Assembly (NCBI GenBank): GCA_017504785.1
Contig: JAFVQL010000038.1
Span: 1 to 37,262 of the forward strand
Direction of reading: 5' to 3'
Length of the DNA: 37,262 bases
Origin: Clostridia bacterium
GTDB taxonomy: Bacteria; Bacillota; Clostridia; Oscillospirales; CAG-272
The notes under the pieces were generated by a model. The model made no database searches and was not told the origin of the DNA. It saw only the letters and a list, made by a program, of their open reading frames with translations. Position 1 is the stretch's first letter. Every line of letters starts with the position of its first letter. Positions 16,618 through 25,800 of the stretch are shown piece by piece. A program made the translations under genes and the position numbers.

Positions 16618-16651
16618 TTGCTTTTCTTTTATTAATAAGTTAAAATATAAT
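16618..16651 (+). promoter_or_regulatory. Probable promoter of the ABC importer/nuclease operon
   Basis: TTGCTT (16618-16623) is 17 bases from TAAAAT (16641-16646). A perfect TATAAT overlaps at 16646-16651. Either -10 gives a leader of about 45 bases to the ATG at 16700. No catabolite-repression-like palindrome was recognised beside it. Confidence 0.5.
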
Positions 16652-16699
16652 TATATTAGACGTACGTGCGGAAGGCATCTTCGCACGATGGAGGCTTGA

Positions 16700-17800
16700 A
16701 TGAAAGTTGAACTGAAAAATCTTACTAAAATTTTCCCCTCTCGCAACAAAAAGGCAGGCGGCGAGGTGGTTGCGGTCAATGATTTTAACTTCACCATCCC
16801 GGACGGAAAGCTCGTGGGCCTTCTCGGTCCGTCGGGCTGCGGAAAGAGCACGACGCTTTATATGATCAGCGGTCTGCAGAAGCCCACGTCGGGACAGATC
16901 TTCTTCGGTGACGAGGACGTGACGGAGCTGACGCCCGAGAACCGCGGCATCGGTCTCGTGTTCCAAAACTATGCGCTGTATCCGCACATGACCGTGAAGC
17001 AGAATATTCTTTTTCCCTTGCAGAATCTGCGCGGCGAGGACAAGCTTCCCAAGGAAGAAATGCTTGAGCGCGCCTATCGCGTGGCAAAGCTCGTGCAGAT
17101 CGACGAGCTGATGGACAGAAAGCCCAGCGAGCTTTCGGGCGGTCAGCAGCAGAGAGTTGCGATCGCGCGCGCCCTTGTGAAAATGCCGCGCGTGCTTCTT
17201 TTGGACGAGCCGCTTTCCAACCTTGATGCGCGCCTGCGCTTGCAGACGCGAGAGGAGATCCGCAGAATCCAGAAGGAGACCGGGATCACCACCATTTTCG
17301 TAACGCACGACCAGGAGGAGGCAATGTCGATCTCCGACGTCATCGTGGTCATGAAGCTCGGCGTCGTTCAGCAGACGGGCAAGCCCCAGCAGATATACGA
17401 CGATCCCTGCAATCTCTTCGTTGCCAAATTCCTCGGCACGCCGCCCATCAACGTATTTAACGGCGAGGTGAAGGGCGAGGTGCTTTATATCGGCGGCGCG
17501 GCGGTGCTTTCCGTGCCCGGGGTAGAGGATAAGGCGGTCTTTGTCGGCATCCGCCCCGAGGGCTTTATTCCCGACGAGGCCGGCGGGCTTCTTTGCGAGG
17601 TCTCGGGCGTTGACGTCATGGGACGCGACGTGAGCATCGTTTCAAAGCATAAAGAGATGCTGACCCCCTCCGTGCGCTCCATCGTGGATGCGGATTACAC
17701 GCTCGCCGAGGGGCAGAGAGAGGTCCGTTATGCGCTGAAGCCGCATAAGGTCTTCCTCTTTGATAAGACCACCGAGGAAAGAATTTATTTCGGGGTGTGA
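16700..17800 (+). CDS. ABC importer ATPase, MalK/UgpC/MsmK type
   Basis: A 366-residue nucleotide-binding subunit that powers a CUT1-type ABC importer at the inner face of the membrane. Walker A GPSGCGKST is at 43-51, the Q-loop at FQNYALYPHMTV, the signature LSGGQQQRVAIARAL at about 144-158, Walker B VLLLDEPLSNLDA just after, and the switch His in VFVTHDQEEAMS. A TOBE-type C-terminal domain follows (GTPPINVFNGEV..., FVGIRPEGF), as in MalK/UgpC. The length is typical for the family. Start has GGAGG at a good distance. It is the first gene of an operon with two permeases and a binding protein, the next ATG lying 4 bases after its TGA. MsmK-like ATPases can serve several importers, so it may have other partners. 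Confidence 0.93.
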   Translation: MKVELKNLTKIFPSRNKKAGGEVVAVNDFNFTIPDGKLVGLLGPSGCGKSTTLYMISGLQKPTSGQIFFGDEDVTELTPENRGIGLVFQNYALYPHMTVKQNILFPLQNLRGEDKLPKEEMLERAYRVAKLVQIDELMDRKPSELSGGQQQRVAIARALVKMPRVLLLDEPLSNLDARLRLQTREEIRRIQKETGITTIFVTHDQEEAMSISDVIVVMKLGVVQQTGKPQQIYDDPCNLFVAKFLGTPPINVFNGEVKGEVLYIGGAAVLSVPGVEDKAVFVGIRPEGFIPDEAGGLLCEVSGVDVMGRDVSIVSKHKEMLTPSVRSIVDADYTLAEGQREVRYALKPHKVFLFDKTTEERIYFGV

Positions 17801-17804
17801 CGCG

Positions 17805-18830
17805 ATGGAAGAAAAAAATACGAGCTTTTTCGCGAAGCTTTGGCACAGCGTTTCCGACTTCTTTTCGAAGCGGGTATGGCAGGGCTTCTGCGTCAATATT
17901 CTTTATAAAAAATTCGATCGCTACAAGGGCTGGATCTATCTTGCGCCCGCGATCGTGCTTCTTATGATCTTTACGGTGTGGCCGATCTTCAATACCATCC
18001 GCATGTCGCTTCTTGAGGGATATACCTCGATGAAGGCGGTGCGCGGCGTGGAATTTGAATTCGGTATCGGAAACTTCACCCGCGTTCTGAAATATAAGGG
18101 CTTTATCAACTGCTTGAAGAATACGGTGCTTCTCACGGTGCTGACCGTGCCGATCTCCACCTTCCTTGCGCTTTTGATCGCCGTGTGCTTAAACTCCATC
18201 AAGTGGTTTTCGAGAGCCTTGCAGACGATCTTCTTCCTTCCGTACGTAACCAACTCCATCGCCATCGGCATGGTGTTCGCCGCGATGTTCAATATGATCC
18301 TCGGCGGCGGCGCGCGCCCCGACTTCGTCGGTGTCGTAAACATCGTGATCGAGGCGTTTGGCGGCGAATATATCAACTGGATGAACGCCGGATCGGAATA
18401 CTGGGCCAACATTTTCGTCATGACGGTATATATCGTCTGGAACGCGCTGCCCTTCAAGATCCTGATCCTTCTCGGCGGTCTTCAGTCGGTCAATAAGCAG
18501 TATTACGAGGCTGCCAAGGTGGATGCAACGCCGCGCCGGCGTGTGTTCACGAGGATCACGATCCCGCTTCTTTCCCCGATGCTTGCCTACGTTATCATCA
18601 CGGGCTTTATCGGCGGCTTCAAGGAATATTCCTCGATCGTCGGCGTATTCGGTGACAGCATGGGTCCCGCGGGCAATCACTACGCGCTGGATACCATGGT
18701 CGGCTTTATCTACCGTGCGATCGGTAACCAAGAGGGAACCGCCTCGGCGGCGGCACTCATTCTTTTTGCTATCATATTGGTGGTCACGATGGTGAACCTC
18801 TACGTGAGCAAAAAGAAAACGCATTATTAA
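17805..18830 (+). CDS. ABC importer permease, MalF/UgpA type
   Basis: A 341-residue membrane permease, first of the pair. It opens with an amphipathic basic segment (FFAKLWHSVSDFFSKRVWQG), then about six helices; the first is APAIVLLMIFTVWPIFNTI, standard for MalF/UgpA-type proteins. The EAA loop that docks on the ATPase is YYEAAKVDATPRRRVFTRIT (about 233-252), followed by IPLLSPM. It ends VSKKKTHY. ATG 17805 is used, 4 bases after the ATPase stop; an in-frame ATG at 17760 lies inside the ATPase gene. It should form a heterodimer with the next gene's product. Confidence 0.92.
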   Translation: MEEKNTSFFAKLWHSVSDFFSKRVWQGFCVNILYKKFDRYKGWIYLAPAIVLLMIFTVWPIFNTIRMSLLEGYTSMKAVRGVEFEFGIGNFTRVLKYKGFINCLKNTVLLTVLTVPISTFLALLIAVCLNSIKWFSRALQTIFFLPYVTNSIAIGMVFAAMFNMILGGGARPDFVGVVNIVIEAFGGEYINWMNAGSEYWANIFVMTVYIVWNALPFKILILLGGLQSVNKQYYEAAKVDATPRRRVFTRITIPLLSPMLAYVIITGFIGGFKEYSSIVGVFGDSMGPAGNHYALDTMVGFIYRAIGNQEGTASAAALILFAIILVVTMVNLYVSKKKTHY

Positions 18831-18842
18831 GGGGGTGGCGAG

Positions 18843-19763
18843 ATGAAAGCAACGAACAAAGCGACGGCCTCATCCTCTCCCAAGGTGATGCGCGAAAGAG
18901 ATATGGAAAAGGTTTCCAAGGCGCAAAAAGCCGTCAAGATCGGCGTGCAGGTCGCGCTCTATCTTTTCCTCGGTATCATGGCACTGATCGTGCTTTTCCC
19001 GTTCTACTGGATGCTCGTTTCCTCGGTGAAGACCATGCCGGAATACAGCCAGTCGATCCCGACGATCATTCCGCACGAATGGGATTTCCAAAACTACGTA
19101 GAGGTCTTCCAAAACGAGGATCTTCTGCTTGGACAGCTGTTTGCAAACACGCTGTTTGTCGGCGTGGTGTCCACGGTGATCTCGCTCGTGATCACGGTGC
19201 TCTCCGCCTTTGCCTTTGCGCGGCTTGAATTCAAGGGCAAAAATCTTTTGTTTGCCGCCTTGCTTGCCACGATGATGATCCCCGGCGAGCTTTTCACGAT
19301 CACAAACTTCCAGACGGTGCATACCTTCGGCTGGATGAATACCTTTACGGTTCTGATCGTGCCCTTCCTCGTCAGCGTTTTCTACATATACCTTTTAAAG
19401 CAGAATTTCCAGCAGGTGCCAAACGAATTGTATCTGGCCGCAAAGGTGGACGGAACGACGGATCTGAAATACCTTTGGAAGGTCATGATCCCGCTGGCAC
19501 TCCCCACGCTGATCTCCATCACCATTCTCAAGATGATGGGCTCGTGGAACTCCTATATGTGGCCTCGCCTCGTTGCCAACGACGAAGCACACAGGCTGAT
19601 CACCAACGGTCTTCGCACGGCGTTCACCTCGGCGGACGGCGTGACCGACGTGCCGCTCCAGATGGCGGCGGTCGCTGTGGTGTCCGCGCCGCTTTTCCTC
19701 GTATTCGTATTCCTTCGTAAATATATTATGAAGGGCGTTTCCAGAAGCGGTATCAAGGGTTAA
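18843..19763 (+). CDS. ABC importer permease, MalG/UgpE type
   Basis: A 306-residue membrane permease, partner of the preceding one. The long polar N-terminus (about 35 residues, Lys/Ser/Ala-rich) is followed by the first helix and FPFYWMLVSSVKT, a hallmark of MalG-type proteins. The EAA loop reads YLAAKVDGTTDLKYLWKVMI and is followed by PLALPTLISI. Its start lies 12 bases after the previous stop, with AAGGGGGTGG upstream. The C-terminal KGVSRSGIKG matches the usual MalG-type ending (GxxxGAVKG-like). Confidence 0.92.
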   Translation: MKATNKATASSSPKVMRERDMEKVSKAQKAVKIGVQVALYLFLGIMALIVLFPFYWMLVSSVKTMPEYSQSIPTIIPHEWDFQNYVEVFQNEDLLLGQLFANTLFVGVVSTVISLVITVLSAFAFARLEFKGKNLLFAALLATMMIPGELFTITNFQTVHTFGWMNTFTVLIVPFLVSVFYIYLLKQNFQQVPNELYLAAKVDGTTDLKYLWKVMIPLALPTLISITILKMMGSWNSYMWPRLVANDEAHRLITNGLRTAFTSADGVTDVPLQMAAVAVVSAPLFLVFVFLRKYIMKGVSRSGIKG

Positions 19764-19808
19764 GATATAAAAAATAAATACGAAAAAACAAAAAAGGAAA
19801 AAGAAACC

Positions 19809-21236
19809 ATGAAACGAATTCTTTCCACACTTCTTCTCCTCGCGATCCTCACGGTAACCGTGCTGGGCACGCTCACCTCCTGCGGCGGTGGCGGTGGCGG
19901 TACCGGTGGCGGGGTTTCGCCCGATTTCGAGATGCCTGCGGGCGGCTTTGATACCACCACACCCGTGACCATTACCTTCTATCACTCGATGGGACAGGGC
20001 CTGCGCGAGATCCTTGACGATGCGATCGCAGACTTCAATAAGATCTATCCCAACATCAAGGTAGAGCATCAGTCCTTCGGTGACTACGACGGCGTGCGCG
20101 ACCAGGTGAAGCAGGAGATCCTCGTCGGCGATCAGCCGCACCTTGCATACTGCTATCCCGACCACGTGGCGCTCTATAACGATGCAAACGCCGTGCAGAC
20201 GCTCGATATCTTCATGAACGACGCAACCTACGGCTACACCGAGGAGCAGCTTAAGGACTTCGTTGCGGGCTGGCTTGCAGAGGGTGCCGCCTTCGGTGAC
20301 AACAAGATGTATTCACTTCCTCTTTCCAAGTCCACCGAGGTGCTTTACTACAACAAGACCTATTTTGAGAAGAACAATCTGAAGGTTCCCACCACCTGGG
20401 ACGAGATGGAGGCGGTTTGCCGCCAGATCAAGGCCATGGAAGGCGATAAGTGCATTCCTCTCGGCTATGATTCCGAATCCAACTGGTTTATCACCATGTG
20501 CGAGCAGTATAATTCTCCTTATACCTCCGCAACCGGTGAAAACTTCCTTTTTGACAATGAAACGAACCGCGCGTTCGTAGAGAGATTCCGCACTTGGTAT
20601 CAGGAAAAGCTCGTGACCACCAAGGCGCTCAACAGTAATTCCTACACGTCTAACCTCTTTACGGGCAGTGCGACCGGAAACGCGGCAGGCACGCGCTCCT
20701 ATATGTGTATCGGCTCTACGGGCGGTACGGTATACCAGCAACCCAAGCAGACCGACGGCGTTTACGAGTTTGAGGTAGGCGTGGCACAGATCCCGCGGAT
20801 CGATCCTTCCAAGCCCAAGGTTATTTCCCAGGGCCCCTCGATCTGCCTCTTCAAGAAGGACAATCCCCAAGAGGTTCTTGCTTCTTGGCTGTTCGCAAAG
20901 TTCCTTACGACGGATATCAACTTCCAGGCGGGCGTTTCCATGAACAACGGCTACTGCCCCGTCATCAAGTCCGTGATCGAGAACGCCGAGTATAAGGCAT
21001 GGCTGGATACGGCGGGCACCTCGAACCTTCAGGCATACGGCGTGAAGGCAGCGCTTGAGCATGCGGATTCCTACTATGCATCTCCCGCCTTCCTCGGCTC
21101 CTCCATTGCGCGCGATCAGGTTGGTCTTCTTCTGTCCAAGTGCCTCTCCGAGACCGCGGCAAAGGATATCTCCGCCTTTATCAAGAAGGCCTTTGAGGAT
21201 GCGGTGGAAGAGTGCAAGTACCAGTCCGGTCAGTGA
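19809..21236 (+). CDS. ABC importer substrate-binding lipoprotein (family 1)
   Basis: A 475-residue lipoprotein with signal MKRILSTLLLLAILT, lipobox LTSC (lipidated Cys 25) and a Gly-rich linker. The mature part starts PVTITFYHSMGQGLREILDD, the first beta strand and helix of family 1 solute-binding proteins. FNKIYPNIKVEHQSFGDYDG, YSLPLSKSTEVLYYNKTYFE and PTTWDEMEAVCRQIKAM are the usual hinge and domain markers. It is encoded 45 bases after the second permease and completes an ABC importer. The family usually binds sugars or glycerol-phosphate-type ligands; here the ligand is unknown. The next genes encode secreted nucleases, so nucleotide- or pentose-derived ligands are possible but unproven. 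Confidence 0.9.
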   Translation: MKRILSTLLLLAILTVTVLGTLTSCGGGGGGTGGGVSPDFEMPAGGFDTTTPVTITFYHSMGQGLREILDDAIADFNKIYPNIKVEHQSFGDYDGVRDQVKQEILVGDQPHLAYCYPDHVALYNDANAVQTLDIFMNDATYGYTEEQLKDFVAGWLAEGAAFGDNKMYSLPLSKSTEVLYYNKTYFEKNNLKVPTTWDEMEAVCRQIKAMEGDKCIPLGYDSESNWFITMCEQYNSPYTSATGENFLFDNETNRAFVERFRTWYQEKLVTTKALNSNSYTSNLFTGSATGNAAGTRSYMCIGSTGGTVYQQPKQTDGVYEFEVGVAQIPRIDPSKPKVISQGPSICLFKKDNPQEVLASWLFAKFLTTDINFQAGVSMNNGYCPVIKSVIENAEYKAWLDTAGTSNLQAYGVKAALEHADSYYASPAFLGSSIARDQVGLLLSKCLSETAAKDISAFIKKAFEDAVEECKYQSGQ

Positions 21237-21266
21237 TCTTCAAACAGAAAACGGTAGGATAAAAAT

Positions 21267-22802
21267 ATGAAAAAGAATTCACTTCGCATTTTATCCCTGC
21301 TTCTCCTTCTTTGCGTGGCGCTCTCCGTGCTGGCGTCCTGCTCTCTCGGCTGTACGACCCATAAGGACGATAACCGAGACGGCATCTGCGACACCTGCTC
21401 GAAGGAGATCCCCGCGTGCGAAAAATGCACGGATACCGATAGAAACGGCGTTTGCGACCTTTGCTTCCGCGCGGTAACGATTCCTTGCTCTATTCACAAG
21501 GATGAGCAGAGGGACGGTATCTGCGACGTATGCGCGACCGTTTTGCCCGCATGGGTGGACTACGTGGCCCAAACGAAGCTGGATATGCATTCCGCTACGC
21601 TCAAGGAAGAGGTAACGGTGAAGTATTATATCGACGGCGATACCACGCATTTTGAATCCGATACGCTCGGAACGAACGGCGTCGCCAAGGCAAGATACCT
21701 TGCAGTCAATACCCCCGAGTCCACGGGTAAGATCGAGGAATGGGGCAAGCCCGCCTCGAACTTCACGAAGGAAAAGCTTTCGAGCGCGCATTCGATCATC
21801 ATCGAGGCGGACGGCTCGAGCTGGGAGCAGGACAGCAACGGCAGATACCTTCTCTGGATCTGGTATCAGCCCGCGGCGGGTGCGGAATACCGCAACCTCA
21901 ATCTCGAGCTTTTGCAGGAGGGCTTCGGCCGCAGCGCCTCGGTTTCCGAGGGGCGGTACGGCTCCGCCTGCGTTGCCGCCATGGGACAGGCAAAGACCTA
22001 CGGTCTGCATCTTTTCTCCGGCGAGAAGGACGAGACCTTCCCCTACGACGAGGCGATCTCGGTTTCTCTGAAGGAGCTTCGCACCAATATTGCGGCGTAC
22101 GCCGGCAAGAACGTTGTGGTTGAGGGCGTCGTCGTCCGCAACAGCAACTGGGAGGTCTATATCGAAAGCTACGATGCGGCGACCGCGCGCTCGTACGGCA
22201 TGCAGATCTTCTACGGTTATATTTCGGGACTGAACAACGTGCTTCTGCCCGGCAACGAGGTCCGCATCACGGGCACGGTGCAGGAGTTCTTCGGCACGTA
22301 TCAGATCTCCAACCTCACCTATAAGCCTCTGCGCCCGACCGATCCCGCCAATACGGTGGTTCTTTCGAAGGGGCACACGCCGCCCTTTACCGAGATCGCT
22401 CCCAAGGATTTCCTTGCGAGTGTGACCGTTCCCGTCACCAAGACGGATGCCGAGGGCGAAAGCTACGAGGAGGATAAGATCTTCAAGAATGCAGAGCTTC
22501 TGCTTTCCTCTTCGGTTTCAATGAAGGATCTTCTCGTTACGAAGGTCTACACCACGACCAACGTCCAGAGCGACGATTACGGCGCGATGACGCTGACCTG
22601 CAAGGCGGCGGACGGCACGGTCATCTCCGTGCGTACCGAGGTTCTGCTGGATGAAAACGGCGATCTTATCACCGATCAGTATTTCTACGGCGAGACCATC
22701 GACGTGAAGGGCATCGTGGAATTCTATCAGCCGGACAGCGGCGAAGGAAAGTATCAGATCCGTGCGTACACGATGAATGATTTTGTGATCCACGGCAATT
22801 GA
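21267..22802 (+). CDS. Surface lipoprotein with staphylococcal-nuclease domain and OB-fold segments
   Basis: The product is 511 residues. Lipobox LASC (Cys 25) is followed by three Cys/Asp-rich repeats (HKDDNRDGICDTC, CTDTDRNGVCDLC, HKDEQRDGICDVC; about 32-95). A thermonuclease-like domain spans about 121-252: YYIDGDTTHF (first metal Asp), ARYLAVNTPES (Arg and Glu of the catalytic set; the second metal Asp reads Asn), DSNGRYLLWIWY (second Arg) and LNLELLQEGFGRS. A segment at about 265-358 (NIAAYAGKNVVVEGVVVRNS...GNEVRITGTVQEF) looks like the OB-fold found beside SNase domains in Bacillus YhcR-type nucleases; a further beta-rich domain closes the protein. It probably cuts extracellular DNA/RNA at the cell surface. 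It starts 30 bases after the binding-protein gene, so it is likely in the ABC operon. Confidence 0.8.
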   Translation: MKKNSLRILSLLLLLCVALSVLASCSLGCTTHKDDNRDGICDTCSKEIPACEKCTDTDRNGVCDLCFRAVTIPCSIHKDEQRDGICDVCATVLPAWVDYVAQTKLDMHSATLKEEVTVKYYIDGDTTHFESDTLGTNGVAKARYLAVNTPESTGKIEEWGKPASNFTKEKLSSAHSIIIEADGSSWEQDSNGRYLLWIWYQPAAGAEYRNLNLELLQEGFGRSASVSEGRYGSACVAAMGQAKTYGLHLFSGEKDETFPYDEAISVSLKELRTNIAAYAGKNVVVEGVVVRNSNWEVYIESYDAATARSYGMQIFYGYISGLNNVLLPGNEVRITGTVQEFFGTYQISNLTYKPLRPTDPANTVVLSKGHTPPFTEIAPKDFLASVTVPVTKTDAEGESYEEDKIFKNAELLLSSSVSMKDLLVTKVYTTTNVQSDDYGAMTLTCKAADGTVISVRTEVLLDENGDLITDQYFYGETIDVKGIVEFYQPDSGEGKYQIRAYTMNDFVIHGN

Positions 22803-22861
22803 TCCCACTTAAATTGCGTTCCTTATAAATTTATATAAACACAAAAAGAAAGGGCAAGATC

Positions 22862-25800
22862 ATGAAAAAAGTATTTACACTTCTCCTGATGCTCGTCATG
22901 TGTCTTTCCATGCTGACCGGTTGTTTCGGCTCCGAGTGGCATAACAGCCACCAAAACGGCGGCGAGGCGGATGCGGCATTGACGGCGGCGGCCGATTTCC
23001 TTTATAGCGTTATGAAGGACAAAGAGGGCGTCGAGAACTTAAACGACTTCGACGTTGTTAAAAAGCTCGTCGTTGACGGCGTTACCTACGAGGTAACTTG
23101 GACGACGGATAACGACAAGGTAAAGATCGTTGAAAGCTCCAAGGCCAGCTATTGGACGGTGGATATCCCCACCACCAACGACGTAGCGTTCAGCTATAAG
23201 CTGACGGCCACCATCAAGGCGGCGGACGGAAAGACCATTACGAAGGAATTTAACCGCAAGGTTGGCGTGATCGGTGCAGACAACGCATTGGTCGTTGCCG
23301 ATCCGCAGGAGGGCGTTGACTATAAGCTCTTCATCGTGCAGTATACCGCACGCAAGGTCCTTTTCCTGAAGGGCGCAACCCAGAACAACGAAAACAAGTA
23401 CATCCTCGGCGGTGACGCAAAGGATGGCGCGATCTTCCGCGTTGAAAAGGCAGACGGCGGCGTGAAGATCTATACCGAGATCGACGGCGCGAAGATGTAT
23501 CTCTCCGCTTCCATTACGCTCATCGAGGACGGCAAGACGAGCAAATATCTCGGCTTCTCCGCGGATAAGCCCTCCGTATTCTACTACAAGCAGAACGTAG
23601 GCGCATGGTTCACCATGATCGATAACGCCGAGTTCGTGATCGGTACGTACAGCACCTACGAGACCGCATCTCTTTCCGAAGGCAAGTTTATGACCGAGGA
23701 AGCGGTTGCAAAGAAGGAGCAGTTCGCAGTTTCCTTCATGACCAAGGCAAGCGCGGATACCTACGTTCCTCCCGTATTTGAGGAACCCGACGAGCCTGCC
23801 GACGGATCGACCTTGACCATCAAGGAAGCGATCGATCTCGGCAATACCTTTGCAAAGAACGGCTATTCCGTCGGTAAGTTCGTTGTGACCGGTACCGTAA
23901 AGCAGATCCAGAGCGACGTCTACGGTAACGTTGTGATCACCGACGGCACGAACGATCTTCTGGTCTACGGTATGTACGATCCCGCAGGCAAGAGATTTGA
24001 TAAGATGGCAACCAAGCCCAAGGAGGGTGACGTGATCACCGTGAAGGGTATCATCGGTATGTACGATGCGCCCCAGATGAAGAACGGTACGCTCACCAAG
24101 ATCAACGATACCGAGCTTGGCGGCGGCTCCGCGGAAGACGGCCTTATCCTGAATATGCTGGGCTCGATCACCCGCGTTGAGCGAACCGATGAAAAGACCG
24201 TGCATAAGGCAAACGGCATCACCTATACCAATGACAGAGGCGAGTCCAAAACGCCCAACTATAATAACACCGGCTCGAATGCGGCAAGAGCGTATAAGAG
24301 CTCCACGATCACGATCAGCGCAGATAAGGCGTTCAGAAAGATCGTATTCACGCTGGACGATTATTCGAACGGCGAATATCTGAAGGGCTTTGACGGCATG
24401 ACGGTTGCAGGCGCGACCATCACTCGCAATAACGATACGGTAACGATCGTTCTCGCCGAGGCGAAGACCTCCTTCACCACCGCGGCTCTGCTTGCACAGG
24501 TTCGTATCAAGGAGATCGCGGTATACGAGGAAGCCGGCGACGTTGGCGGTGAGCAGCCCGGCGAAGGTGACGAGAGCGGCATGACGCTCGTGACCGCACC
24601 CGAGGCAGGCGTTGGCTACTATCTGCGCTTGACGCAGGGCACTCTCAACAAGACCCTTTACATCAACGGTGCTACGGCAAATAAAGAGTGGTATCTTGCA
24701 ACCGTTGAGGATCCCGCACAGGCAGTGCTTGTATATCTGGAAGCGGTTGACGGCGTTAGCGGCGCTTTCAGAATGTACTTCACGAAGGATAACGCGAAGA
24801 CCTATATCCGCGTTTATGAGCGCGATGCGTCGAGTAAGTCCGGCTCTCTGGAGCTTGTGACGAGCGCACCCGAGGAGTACTTCACCTTTAACAGCGAGCT
24901 GAAGACTCTTATGTATACCAAGGGAGAAAACTCCTACATTCTTAATACCTATAACGATTTTGATACGTTCTGCGTATCTCATATCTCCAAGGCTCCGATC
25001 AACTTCGTTTCCGGTCTCTATCAGAAGGCAGAGTCCGGCGAGCCCGTAGCACCTCACGAGCATGCGTACGTGCCTACCGTCGTAGCACCCACCTGCACCG
25101 AGGCGGGCTACACCGAGCATAAGTGCGCGTGCGGCGACTCCTACAAGGATACCTACACGGATGCGCTCGGCCATAAGGACGAGAACGGCGATAAGGTTTG
25201 CGACGGCTGCGGCATCGACAGAGAGCTTTACGGCGTTGTAGACGCTCCCGTTGTCGGCGCACCCTATTTCTTGGGTCTCGTTCAGCAAAAGCTTGGCTAT
25301 AACCTTTACTTCAGCGGCAAGACGGCTGACAAGGATTACTACCTTGCAACCGAAAAGTCCGCAGTCGTTGCCGACACGAGAGTATTCCTCGAGGCGGTGG
25401 ACGGCGTGGAGGGCGCGTACAGACTGTATTTTGAGACCGAAGCGGGCGGTAAGATCTATATTCGCGTTTACGAGCGCGATGCTGCCGGCAAGAAGGGAAG
25501 CCTCGAACTTGTCAGCACCGTGCCCGCAGAGTACTTCACCTACGATAAGGATCTGAAGACGCTCGTGCATACGGCAGGTGAAAATGCGTACTACATCGGT
25601 ACCTACAACACCTTTAACACGCTTTCCGTATCTCACGTTTCCTTCGCTTCCACGAGCTTCGTGGCAAGCTTCTATGTAAAGAACGTGACCGCACACCACG
25701 CTTACACGGTGACCGAGGTAGTAGAGCCCACCTGCACCGAAAAGGGCTATTCGGTATATACCTGTGCGTGCGGCGACTCCTACAAGGCGGATTTCACGGA